Assembly: GCA_002716585.1 (NCBI GenBank)
Contig: PBBL01000065.1
Span: 1-60,850 of the forward strand
From: Myxococcales bacterium
Lineage (GTDB): Bacteria > Myxococcota_A > Bradymonadia > Bradymonadales > GCA-2716585
Reading direction: 5' to 3'
Length of the DNA stretch: 60,850 nt
How positions within the stretch are numbered: the first letter of the stretch is position 1; every line of letters starts with the position of its first letter. Shown here one piece after another: positions 45,191 through 54,459 of the stretch. Under the pieces are notes generated by a model. That model saw nothing but the letters and a program-made list of their open reading frames with translations. It did no database searches and was not told the origin of the DNA. A program made the position numbers and the translations under genes.

Positions 45191-48025
45191 ATGCACGAGC
45201 AGCGTACAACACCCGTGGAGCAGGTGCTGGACAACGTCGAAGGCCTGGCGGTCGATCTGGGCATCGCCGAGCGGCGCGCCCGGAGCGGCGAGCTGAAGAT
45301 CGGCCACTGGATAAGCGTCCGCGCCGCGATCCTGGTGGTCGCGCTCATCGCGGCGGTCGGAACGCTCCTCGCCCGATCCGAGCGCTACCCGGCGAGCTGG
45401 GAGGAGCACCTGGCGCGTCAGGGGGCGCACCACGCGCGCGCCTTGACCTGGCTGGAGCCGCCCGAGCCGGGGCGCTGGGCGCTCGGGCTCGTGGAGGCGG
45501 TCCCGGCGGAGGTCGGCGAGCATGGCCCTGGCGCCCCACCTGAGGACGGGGCGCGCGACATCTACCTGTTCGAGGGGCTCCTCAACGGCGCAGGCGAGCC
45601 CTTCTCGGTCCGCCGCCTCGGCAACATCACGCGAACCCCGGACGGGGATGACACCGTCGCCGCCGTCGACACCTCGGGGCGGCGGTGGTTCGTGGCGACG
45701 GCGACCCAGCGCGGCGAGACCTACACCGGGCTCGATCTGTTCGATCTCCACGGCGACCGGGCGATGACCGAGGACGAGCTGGGCGAGCCCCGCTCGGCCC
45801 CGGATCGGCTGCGGATCGCGTTGATCCATTTTCAGGATCACGGCCGCGCGGGCGGGGTGGGGCGGCGCTCGTTCGCCTTCGCTCGCCCGGTGCGGGATCT
45901 GAAGGTCGAGGCGCGGGACGGGGTGATGCTCCTGTCGGCGCTGGACGAGGAGGAGGGGCGCGTGCGTGGCCACATCCGGGCGCACGACGCGGAGGTGCTG
46001 GAGCCGATCCGGGGCGCGCCGCTGACGCTGGTGGAGCAGACCGAGCCCTGGGTGCTGGGGAGCTGGACCACCTACACGGTCAACCGGGTGCGCAACATCC
46101 CCTGGATCGGGCCAGGCAAGATCGCCGCGCTGGAGCATGCGGTGTTCACCACGGCGGACCTGGCCAAGCAGGCGTATTATGGGGTCGTGGGGCACGACAA
46201 CTCCGATCTCAAGAAGGAGCTGGCGATCGCCGAGGCGATCCCGGCGGAGGAGCAGGCGCCGCCCGCGCCGAAGCTGGCGGTGGCCGAGGGGGCGGTGAAC
46301 GTCTCGGGGGAGCGCGCCTGGCCGCCTGCGGACATCACGCCCCGCTCCAACCCGGGCCTGGAGCCGATCCCCAACGAGGGGAAGTGGGCGCCCTGGGTGC
46401 CGCCGTGGCGCTCCCGGGCCGAGGCCAGCGACGGGACGTGGCCCTATTACCGGACGGCGCTGCGGGTCAACCCGAAGCGTCAGCACGATTACACCGTCCT
46501 CGTGGCGATGGATCTGCGGCAGCTCCAGCTGAACATGGTCGCCGGGGTCGCCAACCCGACCTCGACCACCGGAACGCGGGGCACGGGGCTCCTCCCCAAC
46601 AAGGAGGAGGTGTTCAAGGACGACTTCGTGGTCTTCAACGGTGGGTTCAAGACCGATCACGGCGCCTACGGGATGATGGTCGATCGCCGCACGATCATCC
46701 CGGCGAAGGCGCACGCGGCGACGATCGCGATCAACGATCGGGGCCAGGTTTTGATGGGGACCTGGGCGGCGCGGGCGACGCACGAGGCGAGGGACAAGAA
46801 CTGGCGCCTGGGGATGACGTCCGAGAACGCCTACCCCGTGCCGGACGACGTGCACAGCTACCGCCAGAACCTGCCGCCGCTGATGGAGAACGAGACGATC
46901 AACCCGGCCGGCCTGCACCGATGGGGCGGGGTGGTCTCTCACCTGAACAGCTCGACCACGCCGCGCTCCAGCGTCTGCCTCAAGGGGGACTCGACGCTGA
47001 TCTACATCTGGGGGAGCGCGACCAGCGCCGAGGAGCTGGGCGAGGCGCACCTGATGGCGGGCTGCACCTACAGCGTGCACCTGGACATGAACCCGATCCA
47101 CACGAGCATGATCATGCACCGCGTCCCGCTCAAGGAGGGTCAGCTGCCGCCCACGGACAAGAAGACCGGCTACGTCGGGGCGATGCACGAGCCCGCGGCG
47201 ACGCGGATGTACACGGACTGGTACCGCTACCTCAAGCGCTCGTCCAAGGACTTCTTCTACGTGACGCCGCGCAAGACCCTGGCCGGGCGCCTCGGAGAGC
47301 GCCCGGCGGGCTACAGCCTGTGGTCGAGCCGGGGGCTGCCGGTGGCCTACAAGGGGCTCGCGCCGATGGCGCTGGTGGGCGGCACGTCCGACATCACGCT
47401 GTTGGCGCTGGACTCCGAGCGGTTCGACGCCTCGGTGGTCGAGGGGGGGCGCTTCGAGCCCGGCGAGGGGGTGCGGGGCGAGCTGCACGTCGGGATCATG
47501 CTCGACGGCGCCGAGGAGGCCCCGGCGCCGTGGCTGGAGACGTCGGACTTCGGGCGGGTCTCCTCGTTCCAGGGGCTGAACGTCAGCCCGGAGGGGCGCC
47601 TGTCGGTCGTGGACGGCGGCGAGGTCGTCGTCCCGACGCCTGCGCGCCTGTTGCCGGGGAAGCCGCTCATCGTGGCGGGGGCGCCGATCTACGTGGGCGA
47701 CGAGGATGGGCTGGGGAGCCCGATCGTGGCCGCCAGCAACGCCTACGGCGACGTCGTCCTCGGCACCTGCAAGCGCTGCGCGCTGCGGGAGATGGTGGCG
47801 GCGTTCGCGCCGCTCAAGCCGACCTCGATGGTGCTGCTCGGCAAGGGCTCGGTGTTCGCGACCACCTCGGGAGGGGGCGACGGCGAGTGGGTGGCGGCGA
47901 TCCCCCACGACGCGCCCAACCCGGCGCTGGCGCGCTTGAAGCTGGTGCCCGGCTTTGTCCCGCCGAGGGCGATACACACGGACTTCAAGACCGAGACGAC
48001 GACGCGCCTCGCGGAGCCGCGCTAG
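45191..48025 (+). CDS. Membrane-anchored protein with phosphodiester glycosidase (NAGPA/DUF2233)-like region
   Basis: 944 residues. A cytosolic ~40 residues, one membrane helix (ISVRAAILVVALIAAVGTLLA), then a large periplasmic part. The middle (about 415-690) has NAGPA/DUF2233-like features: FNGGFKTDHGAYGMMVD, INDRGQVLMGTW, SVCLKGDSTLIYIWG and the LGEAHLMAGCTYSVHLDMN segment that corresponds to the usual lG...AlnLDGG motif, with the GG replaced. The N- and C-terminal regions (about 60-400, 700-944) match nothing I recognise. AGGGA is 4 bases before the ATG. Possible role in cleaving phosphodiester-linked sugars at the cell surface; weak inference. Confidence 0.65.
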   Translation: MHEQRTTPVEQVLDNVEGLAVDLGIAERRARSGELKIGHWISVRAAILVVALIAAVGTLLARSERYPASWEEHLARQGAHHARALTWLEPPEPGRWALGLVEAVPAEVGEHGPGAPPEDGARDIYLFEGLLNGAGEPFSVRRLGNITRTPDGDDTVAAVDTSGRRWFVATATQRGETYTGLDLFDLHGDRAMTEDELGEPRSAPDRLRIALIHFQDHGRAGGVGRRSFAFARPVRDLKVEARDGVMLLSALDEEEGRVRGHIRAHDAEVLEPIRGAPLTLVEQTEPWVLGSWTTYTVNRVRNIPWIGPGKIAALEHAVFTTADLAKQAYYGVVGHDNSDLKKELAIAEAIPAEEQAPPAPKLAVAEGAVNVSGERAWPPADITPRSNPGLEPIPNEGKWAPWVPPWRSRAEASDGTWPYYRTALRVNPKRQHDYTVLVAMDLRQLQLNMVAGVANPTSTTGTRGTGLLPNKEEVFKDDFVVFNGGFKTDHGAYGMMVDRRTIIPAKAHAATIAINDRGQVLMGTWAARATHEARDKNWRLGMTSENAYPVPDDVHSYRQNLPPLMENETINPAGLHRWGGVVSHLNSSTTPRSSVCLKGDSTLIYIWGSATSAEELGEAHLMAGCTYSVHLDMNPIHTSMIMHRVPLKEGQLPPTDKKTGYVGAMHEPAATRMYTDWYRYLKRSSKDFFYVTPRKTLAGRLGERPAGYSLWSSRGLPVAYKGLAPMALVGGTSDITLLALDSERFDASVVEGGRFEPGEGVRGELHVGIMLDGAEEAPAPWLETSDFGRVSSFQGLNVSPEGRLSVVDGGEVVVPTPARLLPGKPLIVAGAPIYVGDEDGLGSPIVAASNAYGDVVLGTCKRCALREMVAAFAPLKPTSMVLLGKGSVFATTSGGGDGEWVAAIPHDAPNPALARLKLVPGFVPPRAIHTDFKTETTTRLAEPR

Positions 48026-48029
48026 ACCG

Positions 48030-48059
48030 TTACGCAATCCGACCGGCTTGGGCTATAGT
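48030..48059 (+). promoter_or_regulatory. Candidate promoter for the membrane protein at 48102
   Basis: TTACGC (48030-48035), an 18-base spacer and TATAGT (48054-48059), 43 bases before the ATG. Confidence 0.35.
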
Positions 48060-48101
48060 GTGACCTGACGCGAGGGGCCGTGTGGAGCGAGGCTTTTCAA
48101 G

Positions 48102-49016
48102 ATGGGTGACCGAAGTCCGGCGACGGGTGGTCGGTTGAAGGTGACTGGTTACATCAAAGAGACGCGGCACGTCCCGTTGGTCTCCTCCGAACCCGCCCGG
48201 GAGAAGCTCGCGGCCCTCGTCCAGGGGACGCGCTTGTCCAACGCCCGACACGTTCACCACGAGAACGTCGGGCTGCTGCTCTACCTCCTCTTCACGCTCG
48301 CGCTGGTCTACATCTTCACGTTCAGCCTCACGACGCTCCTGCTCAAGCTGTTTGGCCTCGGCCTCGTCTGGCTCCGCAGCGTGATCGCGGTGTTGGCGAC
48401 CAGCGTGACGCTGATGGCGTTCGTGGGCTCGCTCGAACACTCGCGCCCCGGCTTCCTCAAGCGCCTCCTCCTCCAGATCACGGTCCCCCTCTTCGGCTGG
48501 CCTCGCCAGGTGCAGCGCAACTGGCAGCGCCAGACGCTCAAGGTGCCCGTGGACATCGAGTTCAACCTCAGCGGCGAGCAGCCTGTGATCCGCTGGCGCG
48601 CCCGCCGTGAAGACGGCGCGCTGATCAAGACCGACCTGTTGACCCGAATGCCGCGGCGCGCCTCGCGACCCCCGGCCCTCTCCCGCCACGGTGCGATCGA
48701 TCTGTTGGAGGAGGGGCTGACGCTGGAGCTGACGCGCGATCCCATGATCGAGGGCCGCGCCCACCTGAGGTTGCGCTCTCCCGCGTCGCTGGACGCGCTG
48801 GATCTGGAGCTGGAGCTGGACGAGGGGCAGCTTGAGGTGCTGCCGCCGATGGCGCGCTCCGGGGTGCGCCTCGGGGACGCCCAGCAGCGGGTGTTGGCGG
48901 AGGTGGTGCAGATCGCGCTGTCGCTCGGCGCGCGGGTGCCGACGCCGCTGCGCCGTCAGCGCGCCGAGCGGCAGCGCGAGGCGGTGACGGAGGAGGCGAC
49001 GTCGCGGGCGCGGTGA
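48102..49016 (+). CDS. Membrane protein with two helices and a cytosolic or periplasmic domain, unknown
   Basis: 304 residues. Two membrane segments (GLLLYLLFTLALVYIFTF about 57-75 and SVIAVLATSVTLMAFVGSL about 93-111) near the N-terminus, then a ~190-residue soluble domain rich in Arg/Leu ending in RQRAERQREAV. I do not recognise the family. It lies 76 bases after the NAGPA-like gene on the same strand and may be functionally linked to it. Confidence 0.6.
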   Translation: MGDRSPATGGRLKVTGYIKETRHVPLVSSEPAREKLAALVQGTRLSNARHVHHENVGLLLYLLFTLALVYIFTFSLTTLLLKLFGLGLVWLRSVIAVLATSVTLMAFVGSLEHSRPGFLKRLLLQITVPLFGWPRQVQRNWQRQTLKVPVDIEFNLSGEQPVIRWRARREDGALIKTDLLTRMPRRASRPPALSRHGAIDLLEEGLTLELTRDPMIEGRAHLRLRSPASLDALDLELELDEGQLEVLPPMARSGVRLGDAQQRVLAEVVQIALSLGARVPTPLRRQRAERQREAVTEEATSRAR

Positions 49017-49040
49017 GCGCCGCGACGCCGCGAGCGTGGA

Positions 49041-52000
49041 TCAATCGACGACCAGCACCAGGTCGTAGGCGTTGGACTCGCCCAGGAAGCCATAGACCCG
49101 GATGAAGTAGAAGTTGTCCTCGGTGGCGGTGAAGGTGATCTCCTCGCTGTCACGGATGCCGATGGAGCGGAGCAGCGGGGTCTCGGTGTCGTCGAGGCTG
49201 TACAGCTCCATGTCGAGGTCGCCGTCCGTGTGGGTGAAGAGGATCAGCGCGTTCAGCTCCTGCCCGGCGTCCAGCGCGACGGCGTACCAGTCGTCGTCGG
49301 GCGTGTCGGCGTCCTGACAGACGGCGAGGTCCTCGTAGATGCCCTCGAACAGGTCGGTGGCCTGGTCGGCGTTGTCGTTGTCCTCGAAGTCATCCTCCAG
49401 GCAGGTGTCCTCCGGGAGGATGTCCAGCGCCATGGCGTAGCTGTTGGTGGCGCCGTCGAAGCCGTAGACGCGCACGAGGTAGGTGCCTGTGGTCTGGGCG
49501 CGGAGGGTGATCTCCTCGTCGTCGTCGGTGTCGACGCTGAACCCGATGAGGGCGCCGCTCGGGTCGCGGAGGGAGACGTCGATGTCGCCCGCGTTGTGGT
49601 CGAACAGGACGAGCAGGTCGATGATCTCGCCCTGATCGACCTGCACCGCGAACCAGTCGTCGTCGCGGGGGCAGATCTGGAGATCGTCGTAGGAGCCCGG
49701 GTCGAGCGGGGCGGGGCTCTCCGAGGAGTCGTTGGGCTCGAAGGTGTCGTCCTCACAGGGGTTGGGCGCGTCGATCCGGGTCAGGGTCATGTCGTAGGCG
49801 TTGGAGGCGCCGAGGAAGCCGTAGACCCGGACGTAGACCAGGCCCGCGCCCTCCACCGGGTCGATGGTGACCTCCTCGCCGTCGGTGAACGAGACGGAGG
49901 CGCCGATCACGGTGCCCTCCTCGTTCACGATCTGGAGGTCGATGTCGCCGTCGGCGTGGGTGAAGCTGAGCGAGGCGGTCAGCGCCTCGCTGTCGTTGAG
50001 TTCGACGGCGAACCAGTCGTCGTCCATCGGGCAGATGGTCAGCCCGGGGAGGTCGCCGAAGGCGATCAGCGCGGCGTCCTCGCGGCTGTCGTTGTTCTCC
50101 TCGGTGTCGTCGTCGCAGGTGGAGGCCTCGGTGATCAGATCGAGGGTGTAGCTGTTCTCGGCGCCGATGGGGCTGAAGACGCGCAGCGCGTAGCGCCCGG
50201 AGGCGGGCACCTCGAAGATGCTGACCTCCTCGACGTTGGCGTCAGGGTCGGCGGAGGTGCCGAGGCGGTCGCCGTTGGGGCCGACGACCTCAAAGTCGAG
50301 GTTCCCGGCGGCCCCGTCGAAGCTGATGGTGGCGATCAGGCTGCCGCCCGCGTCGAGCTGGACCGAGAACCAGTCCTCGTCGCCCGAGCAGATCTGCCCG
50401 GAGGTGGCGCCGTCGGTGATCTCGCGGGCCTGCTGCCGGTTGTCGTTGTCCTCCAGCGCGTCGTCCTCGCAGGTGGACGGGGGGCGGGTGCGCTCGACCC
50501 GCAGCCGGTAGGTGTTGGTGACGTTCGGGTCGGCGCCGAACACCCGGATCAGGTAGAGCCCGGAGACCGGCACGTCGGAGAAGCCCGCGACCTCATCGTC
50601 GGTGCGCGTGCGGCTCTCGGCCAGCGGCGCGGTGGTGTCCTCGGGCGAGTAGAGCGCCAGCTCCAGGTCGCCGTCGGCGTGGGTGAAGCCGATGTTGACG
50701 GAGATGTCGTCGCCCGCGTTGAGCGCCACCGCGAACCAGTCGGCGTTCCCAGGGCAGACCACGAGCCCCTCCTGGAGGCCAGGCTCCAGCGTCTCGGGCT
50801 CGCCGAGCGAGTCGTTGGGCTCGAAGCCGTCGTCGGCGCAGGTCATCGGGGCGCCCTCGGTGATCGTGACGGACAGCTGGTAGTCGTTGCCGACGCCGGG
50901 GCTGGCGCCGCGGATCTGGATCAGGAAGTCGCCGCTCACGGTGCTCGGCGGGGTGCTCGCCTCCTCGTTGTCGTCGGTGCTGCGGCCCTCGCCGAGGAGC
51001 GTCTCCCCATCGGGGGCGAACAGGGCGAGGTCGAGGTCACCGTCCTCGTGGGTGAAGGTGGCGGCGACGGTGAGGCGCTCGCCGGGGTCGAGGCGGATCT
51101 TGAACCAGTCGGCGTCGCCGGGGCAGACGGTGAGGCTGGGGAACTCCTGGGCGATGATCGGCGCGGCGCGCTCGGCGGAGTCGTTGTCCTCGAAGCCGTC
51201 GTCACCGCAGGTGGGGTTCTCGGGGGTGTCGACGTCCACGGTCAGGCTGTAGCGGGCGACGGCGCCGTCGAGGCCGAAGACGCGGGCGCGGTAGGCGCCC
51301 GAGAGGGCGAGGTCGCCCGCGATGATCTCCTCGTTGTCGCTGTTGGAGCTGCTCGCGCCGACGCGCTGCCCGTTGGGGTTGTACAGCTCCATGTCGAGGT
51401 TCCCCTCGATGTGGGAGAAGGCGATCGTGAGGGTCAGGGTGTCGCCCGCGCTGAGGTTCAGCGTGAACCAGTCCTCGTCCTCCTCACAGACGCTCAGCCC
51501 GCTGAACTGCCCGACGCCGACCTGACGCGCCGACTCGCGGGCGTTGTTGGGCTCGAAGCTGTCCGCCTGACAGGCCTCGCGGGCCTCGCACTGACCGCTG
51601 ATGCGGTTGCAGCGGTCGTCGCCGGGGCAGTCGTCGTCGGTCAGGCAGCGGCTCTCCACGCACGTGTGGTCGGTCAGGTTGCACTCGCCGTCCTCGCCGC
51701 AGTCCGAGTCGCGGGCGCACTCCCAGCACTCACCGGCCTCCTCGTTGCAGGTCGTCCCGTCGGGGCAATCGCCGCAGCCCGCCTCGACGCACACGTTGCG
51801 CTCGAGGTCGCACCGGGAGTCGGCGTCGCAGTCGGAGTCGTCGTCGCAGAAGCCCTCACGCGGGCGGCAGGTGTTGGTGGACGCGTCGCACGCCTCGCTC
51901 GCGGGGCAGTGGTCGTCGGTGGTGCACTCGACCGATTCGCACTTGGCGTCGCGGCAGACCTCCTGTTCAGCGCAGTCGTCGTCGCCGGAGCAGGTGCTGT

Positions 52001-52439
52001 CGGACTCGCACGCGCGGGTGTTGGGGTTGCAGATGAACCCCGGGGCGCAGTCGGCGCTGGAGCCGCAGCCCGGGCGACACTTCTTGTCGTCGGGCTCGCA
52101 GAACTCACCGCTGTCGCAGTCGGCGTTGGTCAAGCACTCCGGGGTGACGCAGATGCCACTGTTCTCCAGGCAGATCTGGCCGTCGCCGCAGTCGGAGTCG
52201 CGGGCGCAGAGGCCCTCGACGCAGGCGCCCTGCTCACAGACCTGGGTGCCGGGGCAGTCGTCATCGACGGCGCAGTCCGGGGTGGTGGTGTCGCCGCCGG
52301 TGTTGGAGGTGTCGCTCGTGGTGTTCGAGGTGGCGTTGCTGTCGCCATCCTCGGCGGGGTCGCTCGCGCCAGCGCATGCGGCGAGGAGCGCCAGCGCCAG
52401 GGCGATGAGCGGGGTCTGGGCGGAGCGTCGGGTGATCAT
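49041..52439 (-). CDS. Large surface lipoprotein: Cys-rich repeats plus seven PPC domains
   Basis: 1,132 residues. Lipobox LLAAC (Cys22), Ser/Thr/Asn-rich linker, then about ten DxDC-type Cys repeats (CARDSDCGDGQICL, CLTNADCDSGEFC and similar, about 55-310). After these come seven bacterial pre-peptidase C-terminal (PPC) domains, each opening with C-x-DD-x-x-E-x-NDS/NDN (FEPNNARESA, FEDNDSAERA, FEPNDSLGEP, LEDNDNRQQA, ENNDSREDA, FEPNDSSESP, FEDNDNADQA) and containing DWF or DWY. No peptidase domain is attached. PPC domains normally follow secreted peptidases and bind substrate or calcium. Its ATG overlaps the Rieske stop (ATGA). Confidence 0.85.
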   Translation of the reverse strand: MITRRSAQTPLIALALALLAACAGASDPAEDGDSNATSNTTSDTSNTGGDTTTPDCAVDDDCPGTQVCEQGACVEGLCARDSDCGDGQICLENSGICVTPECLTNADCDSGEFCEPDDKKCRPGCGSSADCAPGFICNPNTRACESDSTCSGDDDCAEQEVCRDAKCESVECTTDDHCPASEACDASTNTCRPREGFCDDDSDCDADSRCDLERNVCVEAGCGDCPDGTTCNEEAGECWECARDSDCGEDGECNLTDHTCVESRCLTDDDCPGDDRCNRISGQCEAREACQADSFEPNNARESARQVGVGQFSGLSVCEEDEDWFTLNLSAGDTLTLTIAFSHIEGNLDMELYNPNGQRVGASSSNSDNEEIIAGDLALSGAYRARVFGLDGAVARYSLTVDVDTPENPTCGDDGFEDNDSAERAAPIIAQEFPSLTVCPGDADWFKIRLDPGERLTVAATFTHEDGDLDLALFAPDGETLLGEGRSTDDNEEASTPPSTVSGDFLIQIRGASPGVGNDYQLSVTITEGAPMTCADDGFEPNDSLGEPETLEPGLQEGLVVCPGNADWFAVALNAGDDISVNIGFTHADGDLELALYSPEDTTAPLAESRTRTDDEVAGFSDVPVSGLYLIRVFGADPNVTNTYRLRVERTRPPSTCEDDALEDNDNRQQAREITDGATSGQICSGDEDWFSVQLDAGGSLIATISFDGAAGNLDFEVVGPNGDRLGTSADPDANVEEVSIFEVPASGRYALRVFSPIGAENSYTLDLITEASTCDDDTEENNDSREDAALIAFGDLPGLTICPMDDDWFAVELNDSEALTASLSFTHADGDIDLQIVNEEGTVIGASVSFTDGEEVTIDPVEGAGLVYVRVYGFLGASNAYDMTLTRIDAPNPCEDDTFEPNDSSESPAPLDPGSYDDLQICPRDDDWFAVQVDQGEIIDLLVLFDHNAGDIDVSLRDPSGALIGFSVDTDDDEEITLRAQTTGTYLVRVYGFDGATNSYAMALDILPEDTCLEDDFEDNDNADQATDLFEGIYEDLAVCQDADTPDDDWYAVALDAGQELNALILFTHTDGDLDMELYSLDDTETPLLRSIGIRDSEEITFTATEDNFYFIRVYGFLGESNAYDLVLVVD

Positions 52440-52777
52440 GATGCAGGTTCCTCGGGTTGGGAGGGCAGCTCGACGAACACGTCCATGCCCCGGGTCTGGA
52501 CCTCGAACGCGGTCAGCGGGCAACGGGGGACGTTGATGCAGTCGCCGGTGGCGACGTCGAACTGCCATAGGTGCAGGAAGCAGGTGAGGACGCCGCCCAT
52601 CTCGTTCTCGGGCCTCATCTGCGCGCCAGCGTGGGGGCAGCTGGCGTCGTAGGCGACGAGGCGGCCTCCCTCCAGGCGAAAGACCAGGAGGTCGAGGCCG
52701 TTGTTGTCCACATTCTCGAACAGGCGGCCGCCGCGGACAGGCAGTTGAAAGAGCGTGCAGAGACGGGTTGAGGCCAT
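52436..52777 (-). CDS. Rieske-type [2Fe-2S] protein
   Basis: 113 residues, with no signal peptide or membrane helix. The cluster motif is SCPHAGAQM...CFLHLWQFD: Cys-x-His and Cys-x-x-His, as in Rieske ferredoxins of dioxygenase systems or nitrite reductase small subunits. The VYDASCPHAGA-like start and DCINVPRCPLTAFEV end are typical. The start at 52777 (MASTRLCTLF) is chosen because the fold begins there; upstream Mets have no ribosome-binding site. Its stop overlaps the next ATG by one base shift (ATGA), so it is translationally coupled to the PPC lipoprotein. Confidence 0.83.
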   Translation of the reverse strand: MASTRLCTLFQLPVRGGRLFENVDNNGLDLLVFRLEGGRLVAYDASCPHAGAQMRPENEMGGVLTCFLHLWQFDVATGDCINVPRCPLTAFEVQTRGMDVFVELPSQPEEPAS

Positions 52778-52939
52778 GGCTCCTCGGTGCTCCAGGTCCA
52801 TCAAGACCCGTAGGCGTACACTATTCTGTCGCACCGACGCAACATGGCCTCAAAAGGGGCGATAACCCTTCATGAAGCCCAACGCGGTCAGGACAATTCG
52901 GTCCCTCACGCGTCACGGGCCACGACCCATGGAGGAGTG

Positions 52940-53389
52940 ATGACTCAGCACAACGCCACCAACCCCGCCGAGGAGGTGACCTACATGGCGACCATCTGCA
53001 TGCCCACCGGGGCGACGATGTGCGTCCCCGTCGAGCACGACATGGCGATGCGCTACGCCGAGCTGCACAACATCCTGCCCAATGACCTCCCGGAGTGGAG
53101 CGAGGAGGCGCTCGACGAGCTGATCCACGAGATCGAGCCGGACGACGTCGAGTCGTACCAGCGCGCCCTCATCCTGCTGGCGCACCACCGCAGCGAGCGC
53201 GCCTCCGAGCTGATCGCCGAGCTGCGGCCCAACCTGCCGCCGGATCTGGCGCAGTTCGCCGAGATGGCCTACGCCGAGAGCCTCAACTGGTTGGGCTTGG
53301 ATTATGTGCGTCAGTTGGGTTGGGAGACACCGCTCATCACCCCTGCAGGCCAGGCGGTTCGGCTCTTTGAGGAGCCGACTCGCCACTGA
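52940..53389 (+). CDS. Small acidic cytosolic protein of unknown function
   Basis: 149 residues, mostly helical and acidic (EWSEEALDELIHEIEPDDVES), with no signal, metal motif or membrane segment. GGAGGAG lies 4-5 bases before the ATG at 52940, better than the upstream in-frame Met at 52844. It is divergent from the Rieske gene. I do not recognise the family. Confidence 0.6.
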   Translation: MTQHNATNPAEEVTYMATICMPTGATMCVPVEHDMAMRYAELHNILPNDLPEWSEEALDELIHEIEPDDVESYQRALILLAHHRSERASELIAELRPNLPPDLAQFAEMAYAESLNWLGLDYVRQLGWETPLITPAGQAVRLFEEPTRH

Positions 53390-53763
53390 TGTGAGGTGAG
53401 GGGGGAGGTGTGTGGGGCCCGTGCATATTAGATTGTTCAGGTAGAGTTTGACTCTATGCCTTCTTAATGCACATGCCGGGCCAGTTTTTGACAGGGTGTC
53501 ACAAACGGCGCGTCGCGACGCGTCCTCCCCCTCCTGATCGGGCTTGAGGTCGCGCTGGACGGAGTTGGCACGCAGTGACAGCAACGTGTCGGGTGACGTA
53601 CAGCGTCACCTCGGGCGCCGATCCGGTGACAAGATGCGCGTCCGAACGGTCCATGCGGACGCGTTCATCGGTCCAATCGCTTGCTGGATCCCGGTGAGCA
53701 CGGCGTGGGTGGGTGGGTGACGTTTTTGGGCGCTTTGACTGACAGGCTACCTTCACACCCGCC
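53390..53763. other. 374-base noncoding region rich in GTGAC/GTCAC motifs
   Basis: No convincing gene on either strand. Contains a perfect TAGAGT-TTG-ACTCTA hairpin (53442-53456), a GGTGAC-N7-GTCACC inverted repeat (53592-53610) and further GTGAC/GTCAC copies near 53493, 53575, 53625 and 53717. Confidence 0.55.
53592..53610. promoter_or_regulatory. Operator-like inverted repeat
   Basis: GGTGAC, 7-base spacer GTACAGC, GTCACC. Perfectly symmetric half-sites 13 bases apart centre to centre, a common geometry for dimeric helix-turn-helix repressors. The regulated gene is unclear. Confidence 0.35.
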
Positions 53764-54459
53764 TCACCGGTGCCTCCCGTAGAGGCGAGAGAGGGTGTTG
53801 GCTGTAAAGCCCACCTTGTAGAGCAGCGGCAGCGCGTTGACGAGGAAGAGGTAGTAGATCGGTCGCGCGATGAACCGGCGCCCCGAGACCTGAACGGAGC
53901 TTGGGATCGTGGCGATCCGGCCCATGCGGTTGACGCGTTGGCTGAAGTCGAGGTCTTCAAACAGGGGGAGGTCGTCGCGGTAGCGCCCGGCGCGGAAGAA
54001 GTCGAGGCGCCGGATGAAGATCGCCTGGTCGCCGTAGGGCAGCGAGGTGTAGCGCGAGCGGAAGTCGGCGAGGTGAAGCCAGGGCTCGACCCAGGTGCGG
54101 CCGCTGTCGGAGACGGTCCAGGTGGTGAAGGCTCCAGCGACGGTGCCCGGTCGCGCCAGCGCCTCGCGGATATGCGCCGTGGCGTCTGGCGGCAGCACCA
54201 CGTCGGCGTGCAGGAACAGCAGGATCTCGCCGCTCGCCGCCGCGGCGCCGCGGTTCATCTGCCGCCCGCGGCCCGCGGGTGAGCGCAGCAGCCGTACCCG
54301 GTCGAAGCGCGCGACCTCTTCGCAGGTGCGATCGGCGCTGCCGCCGTCCACGACGAGGATCTCCTGCACGTCGTGTTGCTCCAGCAGCCGCGTGAGCTGG
54401 TCTCCGATCCGTTGCTCCTCATCAAGTACGGGGATGATGACGTTGATGGTCTCACGCAT
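53764..54459 (-). CDS. Family 2 glycosyltransferase (TIGR04283-like)
   Basis: 231 residues. GT-A fold with IPVLDEEQRI, ILVVDGGSADRTCEE, SPAGRGRQMNRGAAAASGEILLFLHADVVLP-type nucleotide and metal-binding segment (GRGRQMN ... LLFLHADV) and PYGDQAIFIRR, then FEDLDFSQRV. This matches TIGR04283-type transferases, whose donor and acceptor sugars are mostly unknown. One hydrophobic stretch near the C-terminus (YYLFLVNALPLLYKVGF) may touch the membrane. It stands alone on the minus strand between plus-strand genes. Confidence 0.85.
   Translation of the reverse strand: MRETINVIIPVLDEEQRIGDQLTRLLEQHDVQEILVVDGGSADRTCEEVARFDRVRLLRSPAGRGRQMNRGAAAASGEILLFLHADVVLPPDATAHIREALARPGTVAGAFTTWTVSDSGRTWVEPWLHLADFRSRYTSLPYGDQAIFIRRLDFFRAGRYRDDLPLFEDLDFSQRVNRMGRIATIPSSVQVSGRRFIARPIYYLFLVNALPLLYKVGFTANTLSRLYGRHR

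Noticed and set aside
45068..48037. Long minus-strand open frame opposite the NAGPA-like gene
   Set aside because: Arg/His/Leu/Pro shadow composition; the plus strand has a membrane helix, an RBS and domain motifs.
49230..52652. Long plus-strand open frame opposite the PPC lipoprotein
   Set aside because: Residues are repetitive Val/Gly/Ala/Asp shadow translation of the PPC repeats; the minus strand encodes lipobox, Cys and PPC motifs.
53499..53960. Minus-strand open frame extending out of the glycosyltransferase region
   Set aside because: It overlaps the glycosyltransferase in another frame and has Ser/Arg/Pro shadow composition with no start signal.
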